NCBI GenBank assembly: GCA_000827265.1
Contig: KN834755.1
Location: forward strand, 1,200,565-1,264,564
DNA from: Collybiopsis luxurians FD-317 M1
Taxonomy: Eukaryota > Basidiomycota > Agaricomycetes > Agaricales > Omphalotaceae
DNA: 64,000 nt
Reading direction: 5' to 3'
Positions 23,840-34,499 of the stretch are shown piece by piece (the stretch's first letter is position 1; each line of letters starts with the position of its first letter). The translations under genes and the position numbers were made by a program. Below the pieces are notes generated by a model. The model was given only the letters and a program-made list of their open reading frames with translations, had not been told where the DNA came from and did no database searches.

Positions 23840-25710
23840 TGTACTCTGTCAGAAGAGCCAGACATCACAAAATAACCATTGGGGGGGTGTGCTATAGAGG
23901 GGGCTTGATTATTGTGTGCCTTGAATTCCTGTAGATCATTTTGAGGATTCCAAATTCTTACTGTGTTGTCCTCAGAGCCAGAAACTATATATGAACCATC
24001 AGGTGAATATGCTACTGAACTAACCCAATCAGTATGACCTTTCAATGGCTTCCCGACCTGTAGACCTGTTTTGGTATTCCAAATCCTGATTGTCCTATCA
24101 AAAGAGCCAGACACTACATATCGACCATCAGGTGAATATGCTACTGTAAACACTTGATTTGTGTGACCTCTGAATGGTTCTCCAATCTGCTGACCTGTTT
24201 GAGAATTCCAAATTCTTAATGTTTTATTGTCGGAACCAGACACCAGGTATTGTCCATCAGGTGAATATGCCAAGGAGGGAACTCGGCCAGTGTGGCCTCT
24301 GAGTGGTTCTCGAATCTGTAAGCCAGTATAGGCACTCCAAATCCTTACTGTGGTGTCACCAGAACCAGGTGCCACATACTGCCCATCAGGTGAGTATGTG
24401 ACTGAGTAGACTGGAGCATTGTGGTTTCTGAGTGGTGCCCCAACCTGTAGGCCAGTTGCAGTATTCAACACCCTTAATGTCCAGTCATGAGAGCCAGATA
24501 CTACATACTGACCCTCAGGTGAATATGCCACTGCTGACACTGGACCTGTGTGGCCTCCAAATGGCTCACCAACTGGCTGACCTGTTTGTACATTCCAGAT
24601 CTTTACTGTGCCATCCTCAGAGCCTGAAACAATATACTGACCATTAGGTGAGTATGCCACTGAGTTAACCCAATCAGTGTGGCCTTCTAGTGGCTCACCA
24701 ATTTGCTGGCAAGTTTTAGCATCCCAAATTCTGATTGTCTTATTGTAAGATCCAGAAACTACATATTGACCATCAGGTGAAAATGCTACTGACCATACTT
24801 GTTTAGTATGACCTTTAAGCCTCTGCTTTCCGATCATTAAGGTATTCCAAATTCTTACTGTTTTATCATCAGAGCCAGAGACCACATATTGACCATCAGG
24901 TCAATATGCCACTGCAAAAACTCGACCGCTGTGACCCCTAAGTGGTTCCCCAACCTGCAGACCTGTTTGAGCATCCCAAATCCGAATTGTTCTATCATCA
25001 GAACAAGACACTGCATACAGCTGATTAGGTGAAAATGCCACTGAGAGAGCTCGACCTCCGTGACCGCTGAGTGGCTTCCTAACTGGGAGACCAGTTTGTA
25101 CATTCCAAATCCTTACTTTCCTATCCCAAGAGCCAGACAGCACATATTGCCCATTCTGTGAATATGCCACAGAAGAAATTTGACCAGCATGGCCTCTGAA
25201 TACTTCTCCACATTGCAGTCCTGTTTTTACATTCCAAATCCTGATTGTCTGTCCATGAGACCCAGACACTACATAATGACCATCAGGTGAATAAGCCACT
25301 GAGTTAACCTGACCAGTGTGACCTCTAAGTGTTGGTCCAACCTCCAAATTCATTTGAGTGTTCCAGACCCTTACTGTCCTGTCATCTGAGCCAGATACTA
25401 CAAAATGACCATCAGGTGAATATGCCACAGAAGAAACCCGATCAGTATGGCCAGTGAGTGGCTCCCCAACAGGTAGACCAGTTTGTGCATTCCAAATCCT
25501 GACTGTGCTGTCGTCCAAGCCAGACACCACATAATTTCCATCAGGAGAAAATGCCACTGAGTTGATCCAGTCAGTGTGGCCTTTGAGTGGTTTCCCAACC
25601 TGCAGACCTGTTTGAATATTCCAAATTCTCACTGCATTGTCATCGGAGCCAGATACCACTGCATACTGACCATCAGGAGAAAATGCTATACAGTTTATCC
25701 AATTCCCAGT
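23840..25710 (-). repeat. Tandem WD40 array with 129-bp units
   Basis: About 15 repeats of close to 43 codons, each of the form GHT(D/G).V.SVAYSPDG.YVVSG followed by S.D.TVRIWN..TGL.VGEPL. The DNA units are so alike that phrases such as CCATCAGGTGAATATGCCAC recur almost unchanged. Fourteen units would make two seven-bladed propellers; the first unit (GNWINCIAFSPDG) is shortened and the last (QAPSIAHPPNG) is degenerate. High similarity between units is characteristic of NWD proteins in which repeats recombine. The TGA at 24901-24903 falls in the seventh to eighth unit, splitting the array roughly in half. Confidence 0.92.
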
Positions 25711-25951
25711 CTATATTACTTGCAATGCCTTTTCCCACTCAATTCCTTGCCCACTTCTTGTAACTCTCATCACTCTGTGTAATGATTTCTTGCTGCTGAC
25801 CCTTAATGCAGACTCCTGAGGCACAAGTGCCCAGCCTGACACATACAGATGTGGGGTACTTTCATAAAGTGGAACAGAGAATGTCATTACAAACTGCTGA
25901 AGTTCCTGCATTGTCTTCTCCATCTGTACACTCTAGGGAACTCTTCAATAT

Positions 25952-27660
25952 TTAGGTATCCATTTCACACATATTACTCTTACCTTTATTCTCACACTCC
26001 ATCCCTTCAACTTGTTTCATTAAACTCATACACTCCATCCAAAATATCAGCTGGTTGCTTGTTAAAATCTCTGCCACCCTTCTTACCAACTCCTTATTTT
26101 CCCCGACATTCTCTACATGATGTGCCCACCATTTTACACTGTACTGCAACAAAGGTGAAATTTTTTCAGTAATTCTTTTATCTAAATTTTTCACATCTTG
26201 ATTAAGAATTGAAGAGGACTCTAGGTTGCATATATTGAATTTCAGCTCTGTAGCTAAAACTTTTGTGCAAATTTCTGCTAAGCTCTGGCGTTGCAGATCC
26301 TTCTGGATTTTGAATTCATCTGGACATTGTTCTGATTGAAGAAACTCTGCCAATGACAAGTGATAATATAATCTCCCGGAATTCATAAATAACACTCCCT
26401 TGAGCACATTTATCACATGTTTGACCACATGGAAAGTCACATCTGATTTGAAACTAAGCATTTTTGCCAGGGTATCAATTTCAATGGGTTCATATGCTGA
26501 GACTATTAAGCCCATTAGCAATTGAAATTGCTGCTGCTCTTGATTATTGGTAAAATGCTGTTCCAAAACTTCTTTATACAAGTGGTATAAGCCGGTAAGT
26601 GGGTGCTCAACATAACTGTCAGGTCTTTCCGATTGTAATATCTTTTTGACATTTGCCAATATGTCTATGCCTGTTCCAGTAAAATCCATGACAGTATTGG
26701 CCCATATAAAAAGCCCATCTGCTTTATTGTTTAAGTCAAGTATATAGCTCTGTGAAATTCCATGATCATGTAGGTGAGCAAATCTATTCTTAAAGAATAT
26801 TTCAACATCTTTATGAGCTGTATAATCAATAGTCAAGTCAAATGACTGGACAAGCTCCTCACTCATCATTTCCCTCTGAATCTCTGCACTGGGGCGGCTT
26901 GTCACTACTACTCGAAGCCACTGAATCCTACACAAATGCAGCTTCAGATTTTTGAGAAATATTTGCTGCTCCATTGACTTCCCCCATTCATCTAGCCCAT
27001 CAATAATAAGAATAGTGGGTTTTGCTGAATTAATGGCATGAAGAGCTTCACAAAATAAACCCAGCTGCTCCTGCAAGGGTATGCTCTGTGCATGCAATGA
27101 AGCATCTTTTTGAAATATGTCCAGTAGAGCTACAGCGTATTCTTCATGTATTTTTGCCAGATGATAACAAATGGTTGGTATCAAGAGAAAAGTATTGCTT
27201 GTCTCTTGACCCTTAACACAGTGAAAACTTAATGCCAAGTTAACTTGGTCTCTCATATTACGCAGCTCTAAAGCAAGGGAGACAGCTATGGCGCTTTTTC
27301 CACTTCCCGCCAGGCCTTGAATCCATGCCATGTGGCTGCCCGGCTTGAGAGCCCACTCACACAGATCCTTTAGGATATCAATACGGGTCCCTTCCATCCA
27401 GCTGATTTGTTTTTTAACTGGGTTTATGATTGGGTTAAGTTTTTCTTTGAGAGTATCCATTTCATGCTTGTCTAAGGGGATATTCAGTCCTTGCACTACT
27501 GGTGCATGGCTACAAGTTATGTTTGGCTCACCATAGTATTGATGGTGATGTATATCCCTTCCAGCTGTATTGAAAGTTGGTAATCCTTGTATTCCAACAT
27601 TATATGCACCGGTAAATACGGAAGCTTGAGTAAGGGAAGGTACTGGTGCTGCTATCGCAG
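25952..27660 (-). CDS. NACHT NTPase exon of the NWD locus
   Basis: One long open frame. Counting from the valine codon at 27496, Walker A is GLAGSGKSAIA (residues 61-71), Walker B is TILIIDGLDEW (161-171) with the extended acidic pair of NACHT domains, and a sensor-like VVVTSRPS lies at 197-204. Before Walker A is the usual WMEGTRIDILKDLCEW; after the NTPase core come GLFIWANTVMDF and a helical region ending in FWMECMSLMKQVEG. All catalytic residues are present, so the NTPase itself appears undamaged. The frame remains open upstream to about 27660, where TTAACCATCAG could be a splice acceptor; there is no in-frame ATG before Walker A except in HEMDTLKE, so a short upstream exon is required. 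Confidence 0.92.
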
Positions 27661-27812
27661 AATGAGCTGATGGTTAAGCAGAAATCTCAATAGTAACGAA
27701 ACCCGCCCTGTCCTGGAGATCTCATTGACATAATGAAAATGCTTTGGGGTCAAATGTTAATGGTGATGGCGGGTGATGGAGAATAAAATGAGCTTGTCAT
27801 TGCTTAACGTGC

Positions 27813-27819
27813 TTTTATA
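27813..27819 (-). promoter_or_regulatory. TATA-like box upstream of the NWD locus
   Basis: The minus strand reads TATAAAA here, about 80 bp before the candidate ATG at 27731 and 150 bp before the first supported coding sequence. Position and sequence fit a core promoter, but no other evidence is available. Confidence 0.4.
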
Positions 27820-27829
27820 GACCCAACAT

Positions 27830-30800
27830 TAACGTGAGAACTCCGCACTGCAATGATGTAGGCTCATCCAGCTGAAAATGCACTGTTTTGTTGGACAGGC
27901 CATGACAACCTGGACATTTCAACATATTGACCGCGCCTGGAGTTGTAAGTAAAGGATAATTTAATGTAGGATATGGAACCGAACACTCAGAATCAAGGCC
28001 CGATCTATACTGTTTAGTTACAGTGATACTAATAAAATGATCCGGGAACGGTGGCTGATTCAATATATAAAACTTGATTACGCATCATGCATCATAGTGG
28101 AAATATTTATTTCTGTATGGCTACCGTGATACCAACACGTGCGCTTCTCAACAAGGCTGTTGGAAATAAGATTAGGCATGTGCTTTCTCTAGGCCATCCA
28201 CTTAAACACTGCATAAGATTGCAATGTTAATCCTTAATTGCTCAGTGTTGACTTGTGATAGTGACGGTAGCTGAAGCAGTGGTAGAGGACAAATGGGGTT
28301 GTGACACAGGCTTCCATGTTATATCAACAACTGGTTGTCTAGTCAGCTACTGGCAACATGACTGCAAAACAACGAGTCACATCACGACTTGCATGATGCG
28401 TCCGTAGCCTCCAGAGTCCGTACCATCCGCTGGATATCTGGCATCCGGAACATCCAAGTCAGTTGCCGGATATCCATCCATTACTCATCCAGATGATCCG
28501 GGCAAGACCCTGTATCAGTCAGTAATATGAGCACTATTTCCTTTGGTGCTATCCACGTTCACTAGCCACCAGTTACATGTCATTGCAGGACACAAATTTC
28601 CCTCACATCAGCAAGTTCGAAAGTCCATGATGGTGCATCTCGGTCCTATGATCTGAAGTGATTACAGATACATCAGCAAAATCACACATATGATGGGCAT
28701 AACGATATGTCAGATATGTCGCATGATACATCAAGATGTAATTATGATGCTTTGACGCGACCATCACTGCGTCACCGTTCACTTTGGAAACCCAATGCAA
28801 TTATCAGAAAACCCAGAAAATCCTATCCAGTGAGCTACATATTCAGTCTCACACCAACGGCGGCATATGTACTTGAGAGAAAATGGCTGTATTGACCAAG
28901 GTCGGTGGGCGCTGCCAGGGAGTTGATTAGGACTTGTATAAATTCTGGCAGGTTTACAGCTCACGTGAGCAGTGTGGGAGCAGCTGTACAGCGGCTGACC
29001 CATGTGAATTTAGGGCACATTATTAACACATGACTTATAAGTTGTATTTTGATTGTTCTCTCTTCTCATTTGATAACATTACTATCGCCGACTTGCGCGG
29101 CAGAGCCCGCTACCTCTTACGCTCCGTCTCCCATTCTCATGATTTTCGTCGATGTATTAATAATCCTTAGCGCCGTTAAGCCGGCAATCCCCGACCCTAG
29201 AGCTTTCGGGAGAAGATTATGTCATAGTTTAGCTATTGAGATCACATATACATGCATAGCTACTCGATATTAAACCATCTACGGACAGTTTCTTTGTCAA
29301 CCAATTATACTGGCATTGCCAACTATGCCATAAATCATTGTACTCAAAACCGCTAGTAGCTGCCAGTTGAAAATAGTAATAGTTGCATGGGTCAATGATC
29401 AGTGACCAACTACAGTGCCAGATACCCTCTCGAGAAAGTGATTATTATACTGCATTTGGGTGTAGATTTTATTGGTCATAAATAAATGAAAACTAGTATG
29501 TAAAATTCTCCCAAAAACATCAAACATGAATGTAAAGTTATTAGCAACTTGTTCCTGGCAGTTCTGAGCATTTATTGAAAGCATGAAAAGCTGGACTTGC
29601 TCTAGACCAATGATATAGATTCTGCATACATTATCCAGACACATAATTGGTTATTGAGATAACAGGTGCATGCAAAGGATGCAATTACTCAATGATAACA
29701 AAAAGCAACAGTTGCTGGAAATGTCGTATGTTTGCAGCTATTTAAACTATTGCCTTATTGGTGGCAGCTGCAAGAGGAGCCAGAGATTCAGATCGGGGAT
29801 ATGCTATATTGCCATGCGAAAGGCTGCGATCCAGCTAGCCGAGTAGCAGCTGAGGACAATGTTGTCACTGCCTAGCAGCCCATCCTGTTGCACTGAATAG
29901 TCATGGCAGCCTCCAACATAGTGAAATGGACACAAAGTCAAATTTTAGGTAAAGACTATCCAATGACATTGAAGTTTGCTTCACTTTGAGATCCTGGGAG
30001 TATTAGATAGGAAATACAGTAACAATTGCTTGCAAACATGAGCTGTAATCTAATCTACCATAATGGTGAATCATATCACACACCAGAATCACTACAAGAG
30101 CCAGTTTGGGCCCTGGTACGTGCACGCAATAGACTTGCTAATGGTGCCGATCTGGACTCCTTCCTTAAATGGGGGAGGGGGTCCCATGAGAATCATATCC
30201 AAGATCTGAATCTCTGTCTCCTCTTGGGCAGCTGCCTCCTGTGAGAATAGCACCCAATTCAAATCTTCCAAGCATCTCGAACTGAGTAGCATCCAGAAAA
30301 GATAGAAATTTGAAACTCTACTGTACATGATATATGAGAATGCCAGTAAAAATATATCAGATGGCCCATTACGTGAAGAGTCCATTGACAAAATTTTGTC
30401 GATGAAATTCAGGTTAAGCGCTGAAGCGTTAATTTATCACGCGACCTCGATTTGAGTCATGTCAATGAATTGTGAGAAACTCCTGCCTATTGGGGCCAGA
30501 TTTGGGGAGATCGTGGCCGATCGCTGCATACAAAGCCCTCCCTTCCCTTCGGTCAGAGTCGGGGATTCCTGGGCACAAAACTGTCGCATATACAATTTAT
30601 AGGTTGTACGTCATGCCTAGATATCAACAATAGCCCATCCATCCATTCCATACCTTTAAACTTTCGTCTGAATCATTTTCATTTTCAACCTTCCCTCACA
30701 TGCAAACACTATATTTTCTAATTCATATTCTTGCTTTTGTTAATGAACATCTTAATTTCCGTTAGGGTCCAGTACCGTATAAAATACAGACTGTATGCCA

Positions 30801-31560
30801 TGATTAAAGTGCGGACCTGTACTATATTTTTCAATTCCAAACTTGTATTCAATCCATACGGCCGTTAAGCACCACAGCAAAGTTTCAAAATGTAATTATG
30901 TAAAAATATTAGAGAAAAATCTCAAGATGTACCAAAGAAGCATATTATTACTTTATTGATTTAATTCTCTCCCAAAGACCTCAAAAATGGTACTCCAAGC
31001 CATAGGCAACAGTTTAGTTTCAGCTCAGCCTGAGTTACATGATGGTTACACACATTATGGTGCTGATATGTAGTAGCATATCATCCCATATTCGCTGTCT
31101 GAGGGCTTACCTGCAGACCTCTGCTGACATGAATAAGGAAGCTGGAAAACTAGCTGTTGAGGCCAAGAACCAGCAATGAAAATGAAAAAAAGTCTTATGC
31201 ATGCTGTATGACAGTTGTGCCGGCCGTACATCAAATGGTCAAATATGGGTAGAACCATTCCGTTCACCGGACCGTACTTTTTCCTTTCTCAAGTCATGTT
31301 GGTACGGGTACAGCTCCGTATATACGGTACCCATGTATGGTTCCAGTACCAAGCCCTAAGTGCCGTAGGCAGGAACACCGCGGTTCAATTGTTTGACACT
31401 ACTTATATTTTTTGAATATAGTGTGAACCGGTTAGCTCAGCCACTAACCAGTACAATACACAGCTTAAGTAATGTTATTTTTTACATTGTATTATATGGA
31501 TTCAATTTATTTCTTCATAGTATAGTACTTAGCTGCTGGTGGTATGGGTCATAATTCAAC
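27830..31560. other. Geneless stretch
   Basis: No ORF above about 100 residues and no domain. Noted details: an inverted GGATATCTGGCATCCGG / CCGGATATCC pair near 28432-28475, and GTACCG-rich patches near 30765 and 31245-31340. I see no gene or RNA I can support. Confidence 0.45.
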
Positions 31561-31564
31561 AGAG

Positions 31565-32046
31565 ATGAATGATGTACTTAAGGCTTAGGACCTAAATTCA
31601 TCTGGATATTTATATAGGTCCTAATTAGGTCTTAATATGGATGTGACCAAAGTTTGGGTGCTGGCATACTGGCAACAAATGCTGCCAGATGCAAATGCCT
31701 CTAATAAGGGGACATTCAATGAGGCATGTAATGACCATGGATTCCTTGCTTACACTTCTTTTTGGTGGTATCACTCTGGAGCCAGCCACTCAAGACTTAG
31801 ACTTTAGTGAACAGTCACAATGGTAGCCTACTAAGCAAACTGCTTTCACTTGGTAGGAGAAGCTTCTCAAGGAGCTCCTAGCATCAGAGGACAATAGCAT
31901 CTTGGATGATGAGGCTTTAAGTTTGGGTGATGAATACAAAGAAAATTAAGTAGTGTTAATATTGGTCCTAAAATGCACCTAATTTACTCTTAATTAAGAC
32001 CTAATATGCTTAGGAGGCCTTAATTAAGGCCTTAAGCACATCACTG
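31565..32046. mobile_element. Putative hAT-like MITE
   Basis: The left end contains GATGTACTTAAGGCTTAGGACC (31571 onward) and the reverse complement of the right end reads CAGTGATGTGCTTAAGGCC, so the two ends share GATGTRCTTAAGGC in inverted orientation; a start of CAGTG/CAG is common for hAT ends. TTAATTAAGGCC and AGGTCTTAAT words recur near both ends. The interior has no intact transposase frame. Exact ends and target duplication are unresolved. Confidence 0.35.
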
Positions 32047-32218
32047 TAATTCAAGGCTCAACTTAAACATGTATTCCACTTCAACCTTGACCAGTATGCA
32101 TTTGCAATCAACTTTGGAGGGAACATAGAAAGTAATATCATAGTATCCTAACAAAATGGTACAGTATACAGTATATTTACATTTGAATACATCTATGGAG
32201 CAGGTCACTGTTAGGACT

Positions 32219-32712
32219 GGACACCCCGATGAGGATCAGATCTGATCAAAGATGATCACTCCGCAAGGAGACAGAGCATCAGAGTGTGTTGGAGATCAGA
32301 TGGAACTTCAATGCAGTTATTATCAGCACCACTGTCATGTCTAATATTCCGAGAAGAGATAGAGATGAGATGAAGTGAGAGGAGCATCTTCTGAGAATCA
32401 GATCAGAGTTAACTGTAATCCAAGTTGATATTTTAACTGAGGAACTATTACAAGTTTGTATGACCTATATACTAGCTAATCGGAGTAATCAGAATAATAG
32501 TTGGAGTAGCAGAATGACAATAAGTAATACAAACTGTTCCCATTAATAGAAAGGAAGACAATAATCACAATAGAAATGTAAAGACAAAAATCATGAAAGG
32601 AGGTAACTAGAACAATACCATGAGAATGAAGTTGCTCAGCCAATATCCGATAATTCTGTGCTCTGGTCCAATCGGACTGCCGGAGTAAGGTCCAAGTTGT
32701 TGGAGTGTAACA
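32219..32712. repeat. Solo LTR with 5-bp target site duplication
   Basis: The block starts TGTTAGGACTGG and ends GGAGTGTAACA, giving inverted TGTTA/TAACA ends, 494 bp long. It is flanked by GTCAC on both sides (32214-32218 and 32713-32717), a perfect 5-bp target duplication. No retroelement coding sequence is next to it, so it is a solo LTR left by recombination between two LTRs. Orientation and class (gypsy or copia) cannot be told from the LTR alone. Confidence 0.85.
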
Positions 32713-32717
32713 GTCAC

Positions 32718-33998
32718 TTAGACACTGCTACTTGTGTATAGCTTATGTAATGTGGCTGTGCAGTGGCCAATGGCAAAAAGAAAAAAAAAGATTTGTACCA
32801 CTGATGTTTCTGGGGCAGTGAAGAAATATTTACAGGACCACTGTTTTGAAGGTCGGGACATACTTTGGCATCAGTTTCTATTCTCACCATTTGGAAGTGG
32901 GAACACAGGATGCACTGGTGGACAGAGGCACATTGAGGAGGTTTGGGGGCATAGGAAGCTCAGTTTCAAGTTCATGCATTCAGTTCCAAGAAGTATAAAT
33001 CCCATCACTGTGTTACAGAAACAGTTGCTCATCAGCTCGATGCAGCTTAATCTCCTTATATAGCTTATCATATCACTTGACTTTCTTTATATGTAATATC
33101 TTATCTATGTGGCCAAATTTGGTATGAACCGAAACTGTATCTCCATCAATTTTTACTCAATCAAAAATCAAAAATCTCTCTGACAGTTTTGTTCCCCTTG
33201 CCAAATGGAGTGTTTTTACCTGAGGAAAAAAAAATTGAAGCACGTGGCCCTCTCATAGAAAAGTAGCGGTGTCTAAGTGACCTGCTCCATATATGTACTC
33301 TAATCCAGCTTACAATAGACAAAGGCCCTGAGATGGGCTACCATTAGCAAGTAATAGAAAATTGTAGCTTTGAAACTGTTGCGAGGCTCTAACAACATTG
33401 TTTTCTGCAGACAGATGTATGCTTCTGAGCTTGATATAGAGGAATTTCTGCCTCATGTCATCTTGAAAGGCACAAACAATACTGGGAAGGCTTCTGACAT
33501 TTGTTTCTCAAAAAAACAAGGATTGAATTTGGAACAACAAGTTTTCATGGCAAGGACTAAAATTACCATGACTTCAAATTATTGGATTTGCTCAAGAACC
33601 GTGTCATCAAGGAAGGCAAGAGGAAGGTCCCTTGCCAAAGGATATTGGCACAAAAAATCGCTCGATCAGCTGTGAAGTTGCAATGTAATATAAATCTTTC
33701 TGTTGAATCCCCAAAGCCTCACCTCACTGTTTTGCAGCCTTCCTCAGGACTTTCCTATCCAAATTCCCACTTGAAATCCCTCGGGTCTTTACAGAGCGTA
33801 CTAAGAGAAATTGTGTAGTCATGAAGAATGGCCAGCTATTCTGAAACTTTGCCTAGATAGGGAGATGAATCCTCAGTGAGAAGCTGTTGAAACTCCAGCA
33901 CAGTCAAAAAGGGTTGAATTCAATGTCAACCACATACTCTACAGGATAGCAAGGGTTGACATGGCCTTTGGTATCATGGTTGTCCTACTAATAACATT
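32718..33998. other. No gene recognised
   Basis: Plus-strand ORFs at 32734-33063, 33370-33675 and 33582-33818 are consecutive and include the phrase ELDIEEFLPHVILKG, but I recognise no family and see no splice structure joining them. Confidence 0.3.
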
Positions 33999-34243
33999 CA
34001 TCAGGAAAAATGCCCTATTGCTCAGAGAGCCAGGGCAAGTCTAGGGACACCCCCCCAATCCTAGGAAACCTCAGGGATCCTGTGAAGCCTGAGTGCAGCC
34101 TGAGCTGACCTCAGTGGCCCCAGGGATCCCAGGCTGCTTCAGGGTTTTTCAGGATACCTGAGATTACTTAGGATTGGGGGGGAGGGGGGGGGGTGTCCCT
34201 AGGCTGGCCCAGGCTCTCTGGGAAAAAGGTACTTTTCCTGATG
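33999..34243. mobile_element. MITE with long imperfect inverted ends (245 bp)
   Basis: The left end reads CATCAGGAAAAATGCCC, then CAGAGAGCCAGGGC, CTAGGGACACCCCCCC and AATCCTAGG. The reverse complement of the right end reads CATCAGGAAAAGTACC, then CAGAGAGCCTGGGC, CTAGGGACACCCCC and AATCCTAAG. The inverted repeat is thus about 65-80 bp at each end around a short CAGGG-rich core. There is no coding capacity. A related copy lies at about 55133-55245. No clear target duplication was seen. Confidence 0.75.
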
Positions 34244-34499
34244 TTGGACAAATATGCCTGGATGACTTCAACAATGTCTCAGTCTTCTGAGACAATCTGT
34301 GTGGCTCTCTGCTTGATTTTGTCATTATATTGAATGTAAACCATAGCATAGGAAGAGTAAGACTGTACCTGAGTGGTTTTGGTATTTTTGAATTATTTGA
34401 TTTGATTTTTATTTTTGATGGGACTTTTGAACCATGGGACAAGGTTTTTGCTAACGTCTGTATCTAAACAAGCGGTATGGTATTCCTGATACTTTATTG

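Larger units (their letters stand above)
23449..27731 (-). pseudogene. NACHT-WD40 (NWD) NLR-like gene with two nonsense codons
   Basis: This is a fungal STAND/NLR architecture read down the minus strand: an N-terminal segment with FNTAGRDIHHHQYYG (about 27590-27550), a NACHT NTPase, a linker (ESTPHLYVSGW in 25711-25923), about 15 WD40 repeats (25710 to about 23840), and a C-terminal tail with GQLILWLLPW and NFVYGTQWAKVW, which resembles the tail of agaricomycete NWD proteins. Such proteins act in the cytoplasm; in Podospora relatives (HET-E/HET-D) the WD40 repeats recognise ligands and the NACHT domain oligomerises, leading to incompatibility cell death. Damage: TAG at 25711-25713 between linker and first WD repeat; TGA at 24901-24903 in place of the serine codon of a VAYSPDG motif; and a frame change between the NACHT ORF (ends 25952) and the linker ORF (starts 25923), for which I found no clean GT-AG intron. 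The true start exon is not resolved; an ATG at 27731 is a candidate. Sequencing error cannot be excluded for the single-base changes. Confidence 0.9.

Noticed and set aside
28430..28480. GGATATC-containing inverted pair as a MITE
   Set aside because: The arms are under 20 bp, imperfect, and have no partner ends or target duplication.
29049..29273. Plus-strand ORF resembling an organellar membrane peptide
   Set aside because: Hydrophobic but short, no match I can name, and no flanking organellar sequence; not enough to call a nuclear mitochondrial insertion.
30763..31345. GTACCG-rich patches as ends of a hAT-like element
   Set aside because: The two patches share CAGTACC/GTACCGTATA words but do not align as inverted repeats over a useful length, and no target duplication was found.
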